A stretch of 64,000 nucleotides of DNA from Acanthosepion esculentum (Eukaryota > Mollusca > Cephalopoda > Sepiida > Sepiidae). The stretch spans positions 78,580,960 through 78,644,959 of the forward strand of contig OZ038485.1 in the NCBI GenBank assembly GCA_964036315.1. The letters run 5' to 3'. Below are positions 20,955 to 31,639 of this stretch, in pieces. Position 1 is the stretch's first letter. Every line of letters begins with the position of its first letter. The notes below the pieces were generated by a model, which saw only the letters and a program-made list of their open reading frames with translations, was not told where the DNA came from and ran no database searches. The position numbers and the translations under genes are program-made.

Positions 20955-21640
20955 TTCTTTAATGTGCCGTGTCCTTTCAGGACGTAGTCGATCATGGCTC
21001 TCCACTTCTTCCTGTCCCTTGTAGCTCAAAGTTTTGTCTTTTTGTTATTTATCCCAGACCCTGTTCTGCCATTCACTTACTTAAGCCCGTTAAGTATGTC
21101 ACGCGTTGATATTCCTTGTCCCTCTCTACCTCCATGCACCGTGTGAGTATCAGATTTTCCAAGCACTATTTTCTCATTACGTGTCCCAGAAATTTCAGTT
21201 GCCTCTTCCTGATGTTAAGTATGAATTTTCCTCTTTGTATTCTCTCCAAACGCTCATCGTTACTTATATGTTCGGTCCATAGTATCCTCAGTATTCTTCT
21301 GTAAAACCAGATCTCTGTTGCTTCCAGTCTCTCCTTCATCTTTGAGGAGATCGTCCAACATTCTCTGCCGTAAAGGAGGACAGATATCACGTAGCAGTTA
21401 ACTATTCTTTTGTTACCAACGAAACCCTCCTGTCTCGTAACATTCTGCCTAGTTTTTGGAATGCATCTTTGGCCATCCCAATACGTCTTCGGGTTTCATC
21501 GTCGCACTTTTTGTCCTCTGTTAGAACACTTCCCAGATATTTAAATTTCCTCACCTGTTTGATTTTACTATCCCCGACCTGTAAATCGCATTTCGATTTC
21601 ATCTTTTTTCTGATGATCATTTCCTTTTATGTGAATTTTT
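20955..21640 (-). mobile_element. RTE-type LINE 3' end, inverted partner
   Basis: Minus-strand frames 21402-21620 and 21166-21390 give 'VRKFKYLGSVLTEDKKCDD', 'GMAKDAFQKLGRMLRD' and 'LLYGRECWTISSKMKERLEA', 'QLKFLGHVMRK'. The 3' end is near 20955-21000. Together with 20075-20812 it forms an inverted repeat of about 0.7 kb around a ~140-bp spacer. Confidence 0.85.
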
Positions 21641-21699
21641 TATACAATGCTTTATTCACCCTGTTGCTTTGTACAAACGTATTCTGTTGTCTTTTCTCG

Positions 21700-21765
21700 C
21701 TTTTCTTTTTACGATGTTTCGGTCGTTGCATTACCTCAGGTGTTTGCTTTATTGTTTAAAATTTG
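21700..21765 (-). repeat. dispersed repeat P1, copy I (short)
   Basis: Minus strand 'cacctgaggtaatgcaacg' then 'accgaaacatcg'. Boxes decayed (CTGAGGT). Adjacent to the LINE copy at 20955-21640. Confidence 0.45.
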
Positions 21766-22239
21766 GAAGTTGTTTTAAGGAGACATGTGCATTATTTCAA
21801 CTACACAGTATAATCGGTATCTTTTCACGGTTTTTAGAACCTCATCTCTAGCATTTTATTTTTGAGCAGTAACACACATATAGTACTAATACCTTTGCTT
21901 GGCTTACTGGTCGCATGTTTTAATCGAAGCATAGCATACGTGCCGATTCATTCAGCCATCTTATTTTCCTGTGCTTATCTCTCTGTCATTTTGACTTGAC
22001 CCACAGTTTGACGAACCCATCTCAATTATTCCTGATGTTAAAGTTATGCGAAGGAATACAACTTTCCTATGTTCGTAAAGTATTTGTTTTAGGAGCAGCT
22101 GGTCTCGCCTTTGTATTCCAACCATTACTAAAGATGCTGGAAAATGATTAGTTCCTTTGAGCGCACCAATCAGTTCTGTCTCCTACTGTGATGCTTTATT
22201 TTAGAGTCCCATTAAACCCTAAATTTCGCTTTTAAAACT

Positions 22240-22665
22240 TGATAGTTCAAAATCTTTTATGCGGTATTGAGAAGGACGACCTATTCTCCGTTTTGCATCC
22301 GCTTCCGACAGACGCGACGTTGCAAGCCTATCATACTCTGTCGCTATTTCCATGGCAACTATTCAGATGAACTCTGTTCTTTAGTTCCATCAGTTCAGAC
22401 CTTCAGGCAGTTGAATAGCTAATTTGTAGCTTCCCCACCAAAGAATTGCCACTTTGTGGAAGACTCGCGCGTATGTTTCCCTGAACACTACAATCCTAAC
22501 ATTTCATGTTGAGAGCCAATCGTTATCTTCGTCTTCATATTTTTCAATTCCAACCACCTACTATTTCATCCATATAACACACCATTCATCATCAACATTT
22601 TAATCGTAAACCTCTAACTTGAACAGTTCTCGAGCCTTGTATTAAGCGAATGTTAGCATTAAAAT
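22240..22665 (+). repeat. diverged direct repeat, copy 1 (copy 2 at 23090-23665)
   Basis: Shared blocks in the same order: 'agttcaaaatcttttatgcg', 'ctattctccgttttgcat', 'gactcgcgcgtatgtttccc', 'tgaacactacaatcctaac', 'cattttaatcgtaaacc', 'cttgaacagtt'. Copy 2 has small gains and losses. About 850 bp offset. No coding frame; either an old segmental duplication or two insertions of one repeat. Confidence 0.6.
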
Positions 22666-22984
22666 ATGTACTTTGATGCTGAAAACTTCTCGAGTCAGAA
22701 GCCCTTCCAAAAATTATTATAATTAGTCAAATTTTGGAAATTTGGTTGGACCGAAAACATTTCGACACCTGTTTTTAGTTTTGAACAAGTGAGAATGATA
22801 ATGAACGACATTGTATTAGATATTAAAATAGGTTGTTTAGAGAACAGTGGCCGCCCGCACTATAATCAAATGTCATTACGGGAGTGGCTTCCTTTAAAGG
22901 AATTCACGTTAATACTAAGAACAATTTCTCATTTTGTCATTGTTATTTGCAAAGCTTAAATTGGGTTGAGTATAAAGCCACAAG

Positions 22985-23085
22985 TATGGAGCATCTAGTG
23001 AGGATCGAACTCGTTACTCAGTAATAATGGCCGATCAGACTATTGTCACGCTAAACATTACCACATCGCCGAAGAACCTTTTTAC
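22985..23085 (-). mobile_element. tRNA-like SINE, family C
   Basis: Minus strand: 'ttcggcgatgtggtaatg', 'agcgtgacaatagtctgatc', 'gagtaacgagttcgatcctc' (B box). Related to 455-600 and 53190-53320. A shorter piece of the same sequence is in the spacer of the inverted LINE pair (20855-20915). Confidence 0.55.
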
Positions 23086-23089
23086 TTGA

Positions 23090-23665
23090 TGGAGTTCAAA
23101 ATCGTTTATGCGCTGTCGAGGAAGAAAGCCTATTCTCCATTTTGCATTCTCAGTTATGAATAGTAGTAAATTGTTTTTGGTTTACAGCATATCAGTTTTT
23201 CCAGCTTATTTAATAGAGTAATTTTGATAATCAATATAAAGAGAGACATATGCTTAGTTTTAGATTCAAAAAGGTAGATATAGATTTAGTTTGCACAAGA
23301 TTAAAAAGATTGACAGATCTTTACTACTAGGGCACGTTATGCTATACCAAGGAATCGAATCATCTTAATTTCCCTTGGATTCTAAATATAAGTTCCACTC
23401 AAATAGCTTTCTCCCCCACACTCGGACATATTTTATTAGTAACTGCTACATTGTGACGCAGACTTTCGCATGTGTGTTTTCCTGAACCCTACACTCTTAA
23501 CCTCTTTAAAACAAGTTTCATTCATTTTCTATTATTCTTATCCACATAATCTTCACTTCCTGCCAACTCCTCTTTCACTCATATCATGCCTCATTCACTA
23601 TCACCATTTTAATAGTAATACTCTATCTTGAAGGATTATTGAGCCTGTTATTGGATAAATCTTAA
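23090..23665 (+). repeat. diverged direct repeat, copy 2
   Basis: See copy 1 at 22240. Blocks here: 'agttcaaaatcgtttatgcg', 'ctattctccattttgcat', 'tgtgttttcctgaaccctac', 'cattttaatagtaatac', 'cttgaaggatt'. Contains an internal stretch (23160-23460) absent from copy 1. Confidence 0.6.
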
Positions 23666-23871
23666 TGTGAAAAAAGAAGATAAATCCTACCGAGAGATTA
23701 CTGTATAAATATAAGGTTATTTTATTTATTCGTGTTTGTTGATGAAAATGATCACACAAATACTTGTAAAGTTTAGCTGGCGAACGATATCCTAACGATG
23801 TTTCTCTGAACTAATCTTTTAAAAATTTACTCTCGAAAGAATGTTTACTAACGCCGTGAGGCATTTTCATT

Positions 23872-23945
23872 TTGGATTTTCTAAATGCCGTCTCCTTTCA
23901 GAACGTAGGCGATTGTAGTTCTCCACGGATTCCTCCTCTTTTATC
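23872..23945 (-). mobile_element. RTE-type LINE, last ~70 bp
   Basis: 'aaatgccgtctcctttcaga' and 'cgtaggcgattgtagttctc' are the inverted 3' terminus of the family. The short length shows strong 5' truncation, or a SINE that borrowed the LINE tail. Confidence 0.6.
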
Positions 23946-23949
23946 ATCT

Positions 23950-25015
23950 GTGAATTGGGATCTTGGGAAAGATTTTGTCGTGCCTTTCCGTTTCGTACAC
24001 CAAGGTTTTAATCCCAAACCTAGTCAACCCTGCTATTTTTATCCTAAAGAGAAATATACTGTTACTTCCGTTTTTCATTTGACTTTGTGACATAATAAAT
24101 CTCAAATAATAAGTAGACAATTTACAGTAATAGCAGTGAGGATTGTCTATTAAACTTTCTAGCAAAATTGAAAACAGTGGTCTTCCGTTCTAATAAACAA
24201 TGGATTCTCACTTATATCATTTCAGAAAAAGCTATTGCAGGTATACAGTTTTGTATACATGATAAATGATACCGTTTATTTATCTTTACATGATGAACAA
24301 CGTTATTCTTTTGGATATCTGAGAATAGGATATTTTTCTCCTAAATTTTAGTTTACCTCGATGTATTTTGTTTAATCCAGTGTTTTTTATTCTCTAGTGC
24401 TTCTTCTCATATATCTGCGCGGGTTGGCATCACTGTTAAAATTGCACAGGTAAATGCAATAGAACTAATGTCAAATAACTACGTTTTCTTGCATAACAGC
24501 AACACCAATCACTGGAAGTAAACTATGACTGGGGCGCCGACACAGCGGTCACCAGACTTCGGCTTGTATTAAGCTTTCGTCGAGGTTCTGGTTGTGGATA
24601 TAGTTATCGCGAAGGCATTTGACAGGGTTTCCTATGGTGGCTTTTCTACAAGGTCAAGGGCTACAGTGTTTCTATCCGGATATTTCACATAATCCAATCG
24701 TTCTTAACAAACCTGCCAGTGAAGGTCGTGTTGAACAGCCACGTTTCTCGATCATTTCACATTAAAACGGTGTTCCCCCAGGGCTCTATCCTCGTTTCTT
24801 ATCTTCCCCAATGACCTTCCTGATGTCAACAGTTTCCAACTACGATTTTAATAGTAAGTCTGAAAGGTTCGAAAAGTAAATTGGCAGCTGATCTAAAATA
24901 AAAATAAAATAAAAACACCAGTCAGTTGTTAACTGGGGAAAGAAATGTCTTGTAAAATTTAAAACCTCCAGACCAAAATTTCTATTTTAAATGTTTTCTA
25001 TATTAGCAATATCAT
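23950..25015. other. no recognisable feature
   Basis: Nothing I can assign. A somewhat GC-richer part at 24520-24840 ('cagggctctatcctcgtttc') might be a decayed RT piece: 'ggtttcctatggtggctttt' and 'ttccccaatgaccttcctga' fit an RT motif A-B region ('FD.VSYGGFLYKVKGY', 'LPNDLPD') of another LINE; weak. Confidence 0.35.
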
Positions 25016-25019
25016 ATCT

Positions 25020-25200
25020 ATGAGAAGTCATAGGAATCAATCTCGTCTACCCCAGCTATGGGTTAATTAGTAAAACGTGTCTCATTTAAACCGTTATTAT
25101 CTCAAAAATATAAATTCTTACAATCTGAAATTCTGGTTTTAAATAAAAAGGATTGATAAGCCGCAAAAAAAAACCCGAATCAATCAACCATTATGTCTGA
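25020..25200 (+). mobile_element. SINE tail (same tail as the 5S+tRNA SINE)
   Basis: 'ctatgggttaattagtaaaa', 'taaaccgttattatctcaaa', 'attctggttttaaata', 'gataagccgcaaaaaaaaac', 'cgaatcaatcaac' repeat the 3' part of 13352-13706. 5' truncated: no 5S or tRNA head. Confidence 0.65.
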
Positions 25201-25306
25201 TCTATTAGCTTTATAATATCTATCACAATGAATAATAATAAAGTCCCCAAAATAGTGACTTTATAACTTTCTTTAACTGATTTAGGGTTATGTTCATACT
25301 ATATCC

Positions 25307-25660
25307 CAGGGTTTTTCAACCGGTGGGGGGTATCTTTTACTTTTCTTTTTCTTTTTTATTTACAAGATTTTGTTTTATTGAATTACAATACCCTGGCATG
25401 CCATTGAACGTTTTGTTTATGGAAGTATGCTTCTGTTTCTTTAATAATTAATTATGAATTAAAACAAATTACTGTACATGTATTAAAGTTTAAATGTCAT
25501 TCAGTATATTTCTTTTGCTATCAAATTTGTAAAACTCCTCTATAAAAACAATCCATGTAATTGTATCTGTACTAATATGGAAAAGAATGAAAATGTTCAA
25601 TAATATATGTATATTATTTGGAATGCACGTTTTGAGTCGGAAAATCTTGGGAAGGTAGGG
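25307..25660. mobile_element. hAT-like non-autonomous element, copy 1
   Basis: The left end 'cagggtttttcaaccggtgg' resembles the CAGNGGTTCTCAACC ends of some hAT elements. The body is collinear with 47577-47940 ('attttgttttattgaattac', 'aaacaaattactgta', 'aatttgtaaaactcc', 'ctaatatggaaaagaatga', 'attatttggaatgcacgttt'). The right TIR is not recognisable in this copy; it is kept in copy 2. Confidence 0.55.
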
Positions 25661-25699
25661 AATTACATTCTAACTTATTGTGGAAAAGGGTGCGTTGGA

Positions 25700-26640
25700 A
25701 AAAAATAGGTAAGAACCAGTGGCATATTACAATGAATATACTGCACAGTCCTATGTCACTCTTTGTCTTCCTTCAGGATTAGACAACTAGATACTGCGGT
25801 CAATAGTCTCAACATGTTCACATGATTTACATATTGCACGATTTTTTAATTATATTTATCTAGTAATTCCAGTTGAATATGCATTGGCTGTTACTTATGT
25901 GTGCATAGAATTCATGTTAGGTTTTCTTGTTCCCAGGTGATTTTTTTAAAAAATTGTGTTTTATTTATGATTTTCGTTGTATTTGCTACTTGGGTAATTT
26001 TTATTTATTGCATTTACAGCGAAGTTCAATTTGCTTAAGAATTTACTGTTTTTTTTTTGGTGGGGTGGGTTTTTGTACGGGAGGGTGATTGTATAAAATG
26101 TTTCTTCTTTCGTTCCTTTTCTTTTTTTCGTTCCAGCTTTTTTTCGTTCTTTCTCCTTTTTCATTCCATCTTCTTTACTTTCATCTACTTCTTTCGTTTT
26201 TCGTTTTTTCTTCACATTTACTACTTATACAAATAAAGGAAAGAGGGACTTGATGCATTACCAAATACAATCTTTTTAGTGTTTAGGGGCGGCGAAGAAA
26301 TGCGAAATCAGCAGATGCATGAGCATTTAATTACAAGTTTCCAAAATGGTCGACCGAACTTAACGCTCGAATAATTCACCAAAACAGAATTATTTCAACC
26401 CTATAATGATTATATCGAATATACTTTGTAAAATGAATAAGTTTGTCGAGGCGAGAGATAACATGTGAATATTTACCACGTTTTCTACTAACATATTCAT
26501 GTGACACAAAGTATTGTAAACTTTTAAAGAACTGAATGGACAAATTGTATTAGAACATGAATAATTTACAAATTAGCTTGAACACCACATTAGCTTGAAC
26601 AGAATACATATATAATAATGCGTTCAGTTTTAAAACATTC
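25700..26640. other. no recognisable feature
   Basis: Contains a pyrimidine-rich run at 26095-26215 (the minus-strand 84-codon Lys/Glu-rich frame there is a simple-sequence artefact). Nothing else assigned. Confidence 0.45.
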
Positions 26641-26644
26641 CTCA

Positions 26645-27335
26645 AATAATATCAAATCGGTCATATGCAGATGATGTATCTATGAAAACCAGCAATCTAA
26701 ATGAACGCCAAATATTTTAAAACTGTCCCATAATGACAAAAGGCAACGCACAACCACAGATTAACCTCTAAATAAACGGAAAAAGTGGCTGATTTTTGTA
26801 TATCTTGGTCACAAACTATCTTTCAAAAACGATCAAGAAGTTTCGGTAAAACACCGAAAATCTACGCAGAGCATTAAGAAACGGAAAATATTCGTTAGAA
26901 ACAAAGAAAAGTGTACTGAACTGTTACGTAATACCAGTCCTCCTATATAACAGTGAATGCCGGACAATCTCCTCACAGATTAAGAGACTTGAAGCAACAG
27001 AAAGATGCTGAGAATATCATGGACCAAACAATGACGAAGTTTTAGAAAAAATGAAAACAGAAAGGAGGCTTATACGTGACATTAAGAAGAGGCGGTTGAA
27101 ATTTCTAGAATACATAATGAGGAAAGATGGCTTGGAAAATCTGATACTCACAGGACAGATTAAAGGCAAGAGGGAGAGAGGAAAACAACGTATGACCTAC
27201 ACAGCGAGCTTGGCTGGCGGAGCAGGGTTTTAGGAGAGAACAAAAAGATGAAATTTATTGAGGGCTACAAAGGACTGGAGATTGTGGAGAGCCGTTATCG
27301 GCTATGTCCTAAAGCGGTACGATACATAGATGAAG
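26645..27335 (+). mobile_element. RTE-type LINE fragment, degenerate
   Basis: Begins in the RT catalytic region with YADD at 26664-26675 ('tatgcagatgat'), continues with decayed C-terminal blocks: 'SVLNCYVIPVLLYNSECRT' near 26915-26965, 'KTERRLIRDIKKRRLKFLEY' at 27051-27110, 'GLENLILTGQIKGKRERGKQ' to 27190, and a 3' end near 27280-27335 ('gagccgttatcggctatgtc'). Confidence 0.75.
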
Positions 27336-27339
27336 AAAT

Positions 27340-28455
27340 ACTATTTTTAGTAAACATAAGGCGATGCTGAAATCAACAAGACAGCCAATTCGTACTAAAA
27401 CGAAAAGATACTTTAAGTGCTTTGTTCCAGTTGTTTTATATTGTCTAGAGATTTTATGACATTTAAAATCGAAAACTTTCAGTTCAGATTGAAACTTTTC
27501 AAGCCATGTGTTGCTTATCATCACAGATCATAAACTGATAGTGGAAATAACCATTCTTAGAAACGTAACCGACTCAATGTTAATCTTCGATGCCGTTCGT
27601 AACGAATCATTGAAAGTATCAGTACACATTAAAAGATCTTGTGCGGAGCTCGTTAAATTGTATTTTGTAGGCATGGTGTCTGGTTAAAGAAGTAGAGGTC
27701 AACAAAAATAGAGGTGGAGGGAAATTCTAGGGTCACCAACGAATGAGCGCCAGGCATAAATAAGCTTGCTTAAGATAGTAATACAAGGCGGGAAATAAAT
27801 CATTTTAATTCGCAATCAGCCGCAGTCGGAAATCGGACACCAGTGATGAAAGATATATAACAATGTTTTCTACGTTCATCTCGGACATCTAAATAACTCA
27901 CAACAGCAATAATAGTACTTATAAATACATAAATGTCATGGGGTTCACCCAAGAACTGCATAAATTGTAGAGAATTAACTTTTTTGACATAAATATTGGC
28001 ACACTTTAGCCATTCCAAATATCTTAAAAAAACAAATATTTGAAGAATTGTTGCGATCATAGTTCTGTTTAGGTTGGCAAGAATGTTGAGCATGCTGTTG
28101 CTGATTTAAAGACTTATTGTCACTTGATCCCAAATAGTAAAAAACCAGACATATAAAAGGTGTCCTCAAAACATGAACTTATTTTTGACTTCCTAATACT
28201 TCTTGAATTATTTTATTTTTTCAGATTCATGCATTTAATTTCATTTAATATTATATTTAAACCATTAAACTTCTTTGTAAGTCAAACATTAATATTTCTT
28301 AATTATAACCAATAATCTTGTTTCAAGTCAGTAAACACTGCATTTGTCATTTAAAGAGTATATACATTTTGGGGGGACACACTGTATTATGAACATAGAA
28401 ACATAATAATAATCTCATACCAAATACGAAAATCAGGATCACTACAGTGAGAAAG
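27340..28455. other. no recognisable feature
   Basis: AT-rich; minus-strand frames of 97 and 64 codons (27800-28169) have no recognised signature. Confidence 0.45.
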
Positions 28456-28459
28456 GGAT

Positions 28460-28515
28460 TTAGAAATGCCCTATTCCTTCCGGGCGTGGTCGATCTTTGC
28501 TCTCCATTGAATTAT
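28460..28515 (-). mobile_element. RTE-type LINE, last ~55 bp
   Basis: 'aaatgccctattccttccgg' and 'gcgtggtcgatctttgctct' match the inverted 3' terminus of the LINE family. Confidence 0.55.
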
Positions 28516-28559
28516 TTTCTTTATTATCTGTCAAATTCCAAATTCCATAAACCCTTATT

Positions 28560-29110
28560 ACGCTTGTCATGAAAGGGATTTCCCAGATTAAAAAGGGAAC
28601 ACAGGTTCAATCCTTGTCGTGTGATACGTTTTATTTAATGAGACATTCGATCTCTAGGCCGGTAGATTTTACTTTCACTCTTTAAAAACAAGATTATCTA
28701 CTCAGCCATATATATCCACTAAATATAATGTGTATGGCAATACAAATCTTGTCCGATTGAAAAAAAATCTATTGACTACTAAAAAATGCTTTTACATTTC
28801 GGGAAGTAAAATAGATATAGATTTTTAAGGTCTCAATGAGAAATTTGCATTTCTAAAACAGGGAAAATGGGCCTTTCACAGTTGCGTTGACTTTTCGTAG
28901 CTTAATCGTAAATCATATTTAGCTTGAAAGTGGTTTGCCAGATTAAAAAAAGACTATCGATTCGATACAAATCGGGAGCATATTTTCTTTAATATGTCTA
29001 ATAAGTAATAATAGATTTCTAAGCTGGTATATATTAATTCCACTGTTTATAAGCCGCGATATCTATCCAAACACGTGTACCTACCAAATATAACGTTTAC
29101 ATTAAACACA
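28560..29110 (+). mobile_element. two SINE family B copies in direct order
   Basis: Copy 1 (28560-28745) and copy 2 (28915-29110) share: 'ttgccagattaaaaa' type start, B-box-like 'aggttcaatccttgtcg' / 'cgattcgatacaaatcgg', 'atacgttttatttaatg', 'tttctaggccggtag', 'ccactaaatataatgtg' / 'ctaccaaatataacgt'. They are about 355 bp apart. Confidence 0.55.
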
Positions 29111-29278
29111 TATTGTCAGATTATAAATACAATCTATCATGTGCGTGTGTGTGCTGCAATACTGGATTTTATTCGATGGAATGTTGAAAATATCAATTAA
29201 ATCTGACAATGATTAAATAAGGAACAAGTAGGAAAATCTATAATTTTAGCATGTTTCGCTATATATTTAGGATGTTGC

Positions 29279-29346
<68 letters not shown>
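29279..29346. repeat. (TA)n microsatellite
   Basis: About 68 bp of TA. Confidence 0.97.
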
Positions 29347-29354
<8 letters not shown>

Positions 29355-29384
29355 AAATTTCTCAGATTTAACCTGTAGAAAAAG

Positions 29385-29475
29385 ACAATATTTATATATG
29401 TAAAAGACAATAGGAAAACTGTAATATTAGCCGACGCGTTTCGTACAATATGGACTTTTTCAAGGCAAAAACGAA
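29385..29475 (-). repeat. dispersed repeat P2, copy 1 (copy 2 at 45595-45685)
   Basis: Minus strand: 'ttgccttgaaaaagtccata', 'gtacgaaacgcgtcggctaa', 'tattacagttttcctattg'. Copy 2 has 'ttgccttgataaagtcaat', 'ggacgaaactcgtcggctaa'. Both are preceded by or follow a TA tract. The CTTGA..AAG / CGAAACG..GUCGGC layout is hammerhead-like but the first box is not canonical. Confidence 0.5.
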
Positions 29476-29625
29476 ATGAATTTATTAAACAAAGTAACTA
29501 ATAATAACAAAACAAAATGTCCTTAGCAACTGGAATATAATAGCGTTTTCTAAATTCTTCCAGTTTGTCTGAGAAAGATTATTAGTAGTTTCGAAAAGTT
29601 AATCAATAAAATTAATGGATACAAA

Positions 29626-29627
29626 AC

Positions 29628-29709
<82 letters not shown>
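29626..29709. repeat. (TCTG)n-(TC)n-(TA)n compound microsatellite
   Basis: Three consecutive simple repeats: TCTG to about 29662, TC to about 29678, then TA. Confidence 0.95.
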
Positions 29710-29712
<3 letters not shown>

Positions 29713-30344
29713 TGTGTGTATATAAGACATTGCTGCAAATTCAAAATATAGATGGTTATAATTCAATAGGAAATGTTCCTTTTAATATCTATCCACTAAG
29801 TTTGTAAAACCATTTATTTGTTAGGATTTTCATCCCATGTCTTCCGTAAAATCTCCGTAAAATGTTTCGTCTTTTTGTCTCGGATCCTTGATTTTTTTTT
29901 GTCACAGACTAGTTTGTATATTTTATTGGTTCTCTTCCTGTAAGAAGTTCAAATTTTCCCATTGTTAATGCTTTTGTGTTAGTCATGTTTGTAGGGTTCG
30001 AACGTGCTTTTTGGGGGAGTAGAACTGATTAAGGTTGCTACCCAATGTTTAATGAATACACAGTACATAGACATTTCAATGTCTTTGAATGTGTATATGC
30101 ATTTCTACTCAATTCTCAGTAACTTTATCCAATTCTCTGACATTCTTATTTTAAGCATCGTGTGAATGAGCCACCTTTTGACTTCTTTGAAATTCTGGAA
30201 GTTTCCTCCCAGTGCTGAATTTAAGATACGTGCATTCTAGTGTTTCATTATTAAAAATTATTTTTAAAATCCATTTATCCCTTTTATTGCAACCGTCCCG
30301 TGAATTTGAAACGCTAGATTGACTACCACTCAAGGTCAGAAAGC

Positions 30345-30490
30345 CCAGTCCACCTTGCTATTTAACACATAACTAGCTAGAGGAAAATAGATTAATGTCA
30401 TTTCTGAATGTATTAGCGTGATTTGAATGTAACAGAATCGTCCAGAATTTGAACTCGGATCATCATTTCTTTCTGTGTTATTTAATGTTA
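30345..30490 (-). mobile_element. tRNA-derived SINE, family A
   Basis: Inverted order of the family: tail 'cagtccaccttgctatttaa' and 'cacataactagctag', body 'tttgaatgtaacagaatcg', B-box region 'tccagaatttgaactcgga', then 'atgttacactatccac' as the inverted A-box side. Confidence 0.6.
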
Positions 30491-30568
30491 CACTATCCAC
30501 ACATCACTCACATAACTACCAATCTACCTACTTATTTACAATAAAACATAGAAACATATACCTAAATA

Positions 30569-30594
30569 TAATAATAATAATAATAATAATAATA
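30569..30594. repeat. (AAT)n microsatellite
   Basis: About 26 bp of AAT/ATA trinucleotide. Confidence 0.95.
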
Positions 30595-30896
30595 GTTAGT
30601 CATTTCACAGAATATCGTATGCAAAAACAGCTAGCCAATTTCTATTACAGGCGCCCGCTCAGGTACACAGGCATGCAACTATACTGAGTGGAATTTAGTT
30701 AGTTTCTTAGAGAGAGCATAATCTGGTGTGATTATGAGTCTCAACAACGCCAGTACGGCAAAACCTTGGCCACGATGATCCGTGACTTCGTACTTGCACA
30801 ACTGTCAACGGCTTCTGAATATTTCCTTCAACCTAAATTCAATCACAAGGCTTTGGTCAACAACTCGTGATATGGTTTTCATGATAAATCGACAAA

Positions 30897-30975
30897 TCGA
30901 CTATGGTGAGATTCGAATCCGGGTCTCATGGTCGAAAAGTGAACGTTCTAATCACTCGGCCAGGCATCCATACAT
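30897..30975 (-). mobile_element. strongly tRNA-like SINE head
   Basis: Minus strand: 'ggatgcctggccgagtgatt' (A box TGGCCGAGTGATTAG), an anticodon-arm-like middle 'cacttttcgaccatgagac', and 'ccggattcgaatctcacc' (B box GGATTCGAATC). It looks like a class II/Leu-Ser type tRNA but the acceptor 3' half does not pair convincingly with the 5' end and the repeat context favours a SINE head. A real tRNA gene is the alternative. Confidence 0.5.
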
Positions 30976-31284
30976 ACATATGCACATACATTTAATTGGG
31001 ACAATTTTGCGTGAAGAACTTGGGCATTAAAGCTAACCTGACGCCATCCCCTTTTTTTGAAGGGAAAATGGTAGTCATCATCCTCTGTGAAAGGAAGTGA
31101 AAATACTGGTCAGGGAGGAACACTGGAGAGTTAGCCGCCTGAAAGCTCATATGCTAGGCTATGAGAACCTCCTTATTAGGCTAAGCATAGAAATAAATAC
31201 GACATGAGAGCTGCTAATAAAGAAAAACAACAGCAGCTGTAACGAAAGCGAAACATTAGTGAATGCAGTTAAGTGTAAGGGTAG

Positions 31285-31400
31285 CAACTGCACTCATCCA
31301 CGACATACACCTGATGAAGGCTGGGGGCATGATGGCCGAAACGTTCTTATAATAACAATAAAGATGAGGACAATAGTCAGTATCTAAATAATGTAAATAA
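31285..31400 (+). repeat. dispersed repeat P1, copy C (both boxes intact)
   Basis: CTGATGA at 31311-31317, a short stem GGCT/GGCC enclosing 'gggggcatgat', GAAA at 31338-31341, then 'cgttcttataataacaataa', 'agatgaggacaatagtc' and 'aataatgtaaata'. Best preserved copy of the box pair. Confidence 0.6.
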
Positions 31401-31639
31401 CGATAACTCCTTATTCCATCAATCCAGACAAAAAAAACATTATGCCTTTGTTATGCTGATTTCGATTGAAACAATAAGAAACAATGACATTGTAAAGGAC
31501 ATTCAATAGATGAGAAATGCTTCCTATTGTGTTAACAGACACCAGAATTTCAATGACTGCATCTATGATTCACTAGGTCGTTTGTTATTCACTTATTGAT
31601 AGAAAATGTTAATGACGCAATATGACTGTGTACGGAACA

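Noticed and set aside
25961..26215. Lys/Glu-rich 84-codon protein on the minus strand
   Set aside because: It is simple-sequence translation of a pyrimidine-rich run; no domain.
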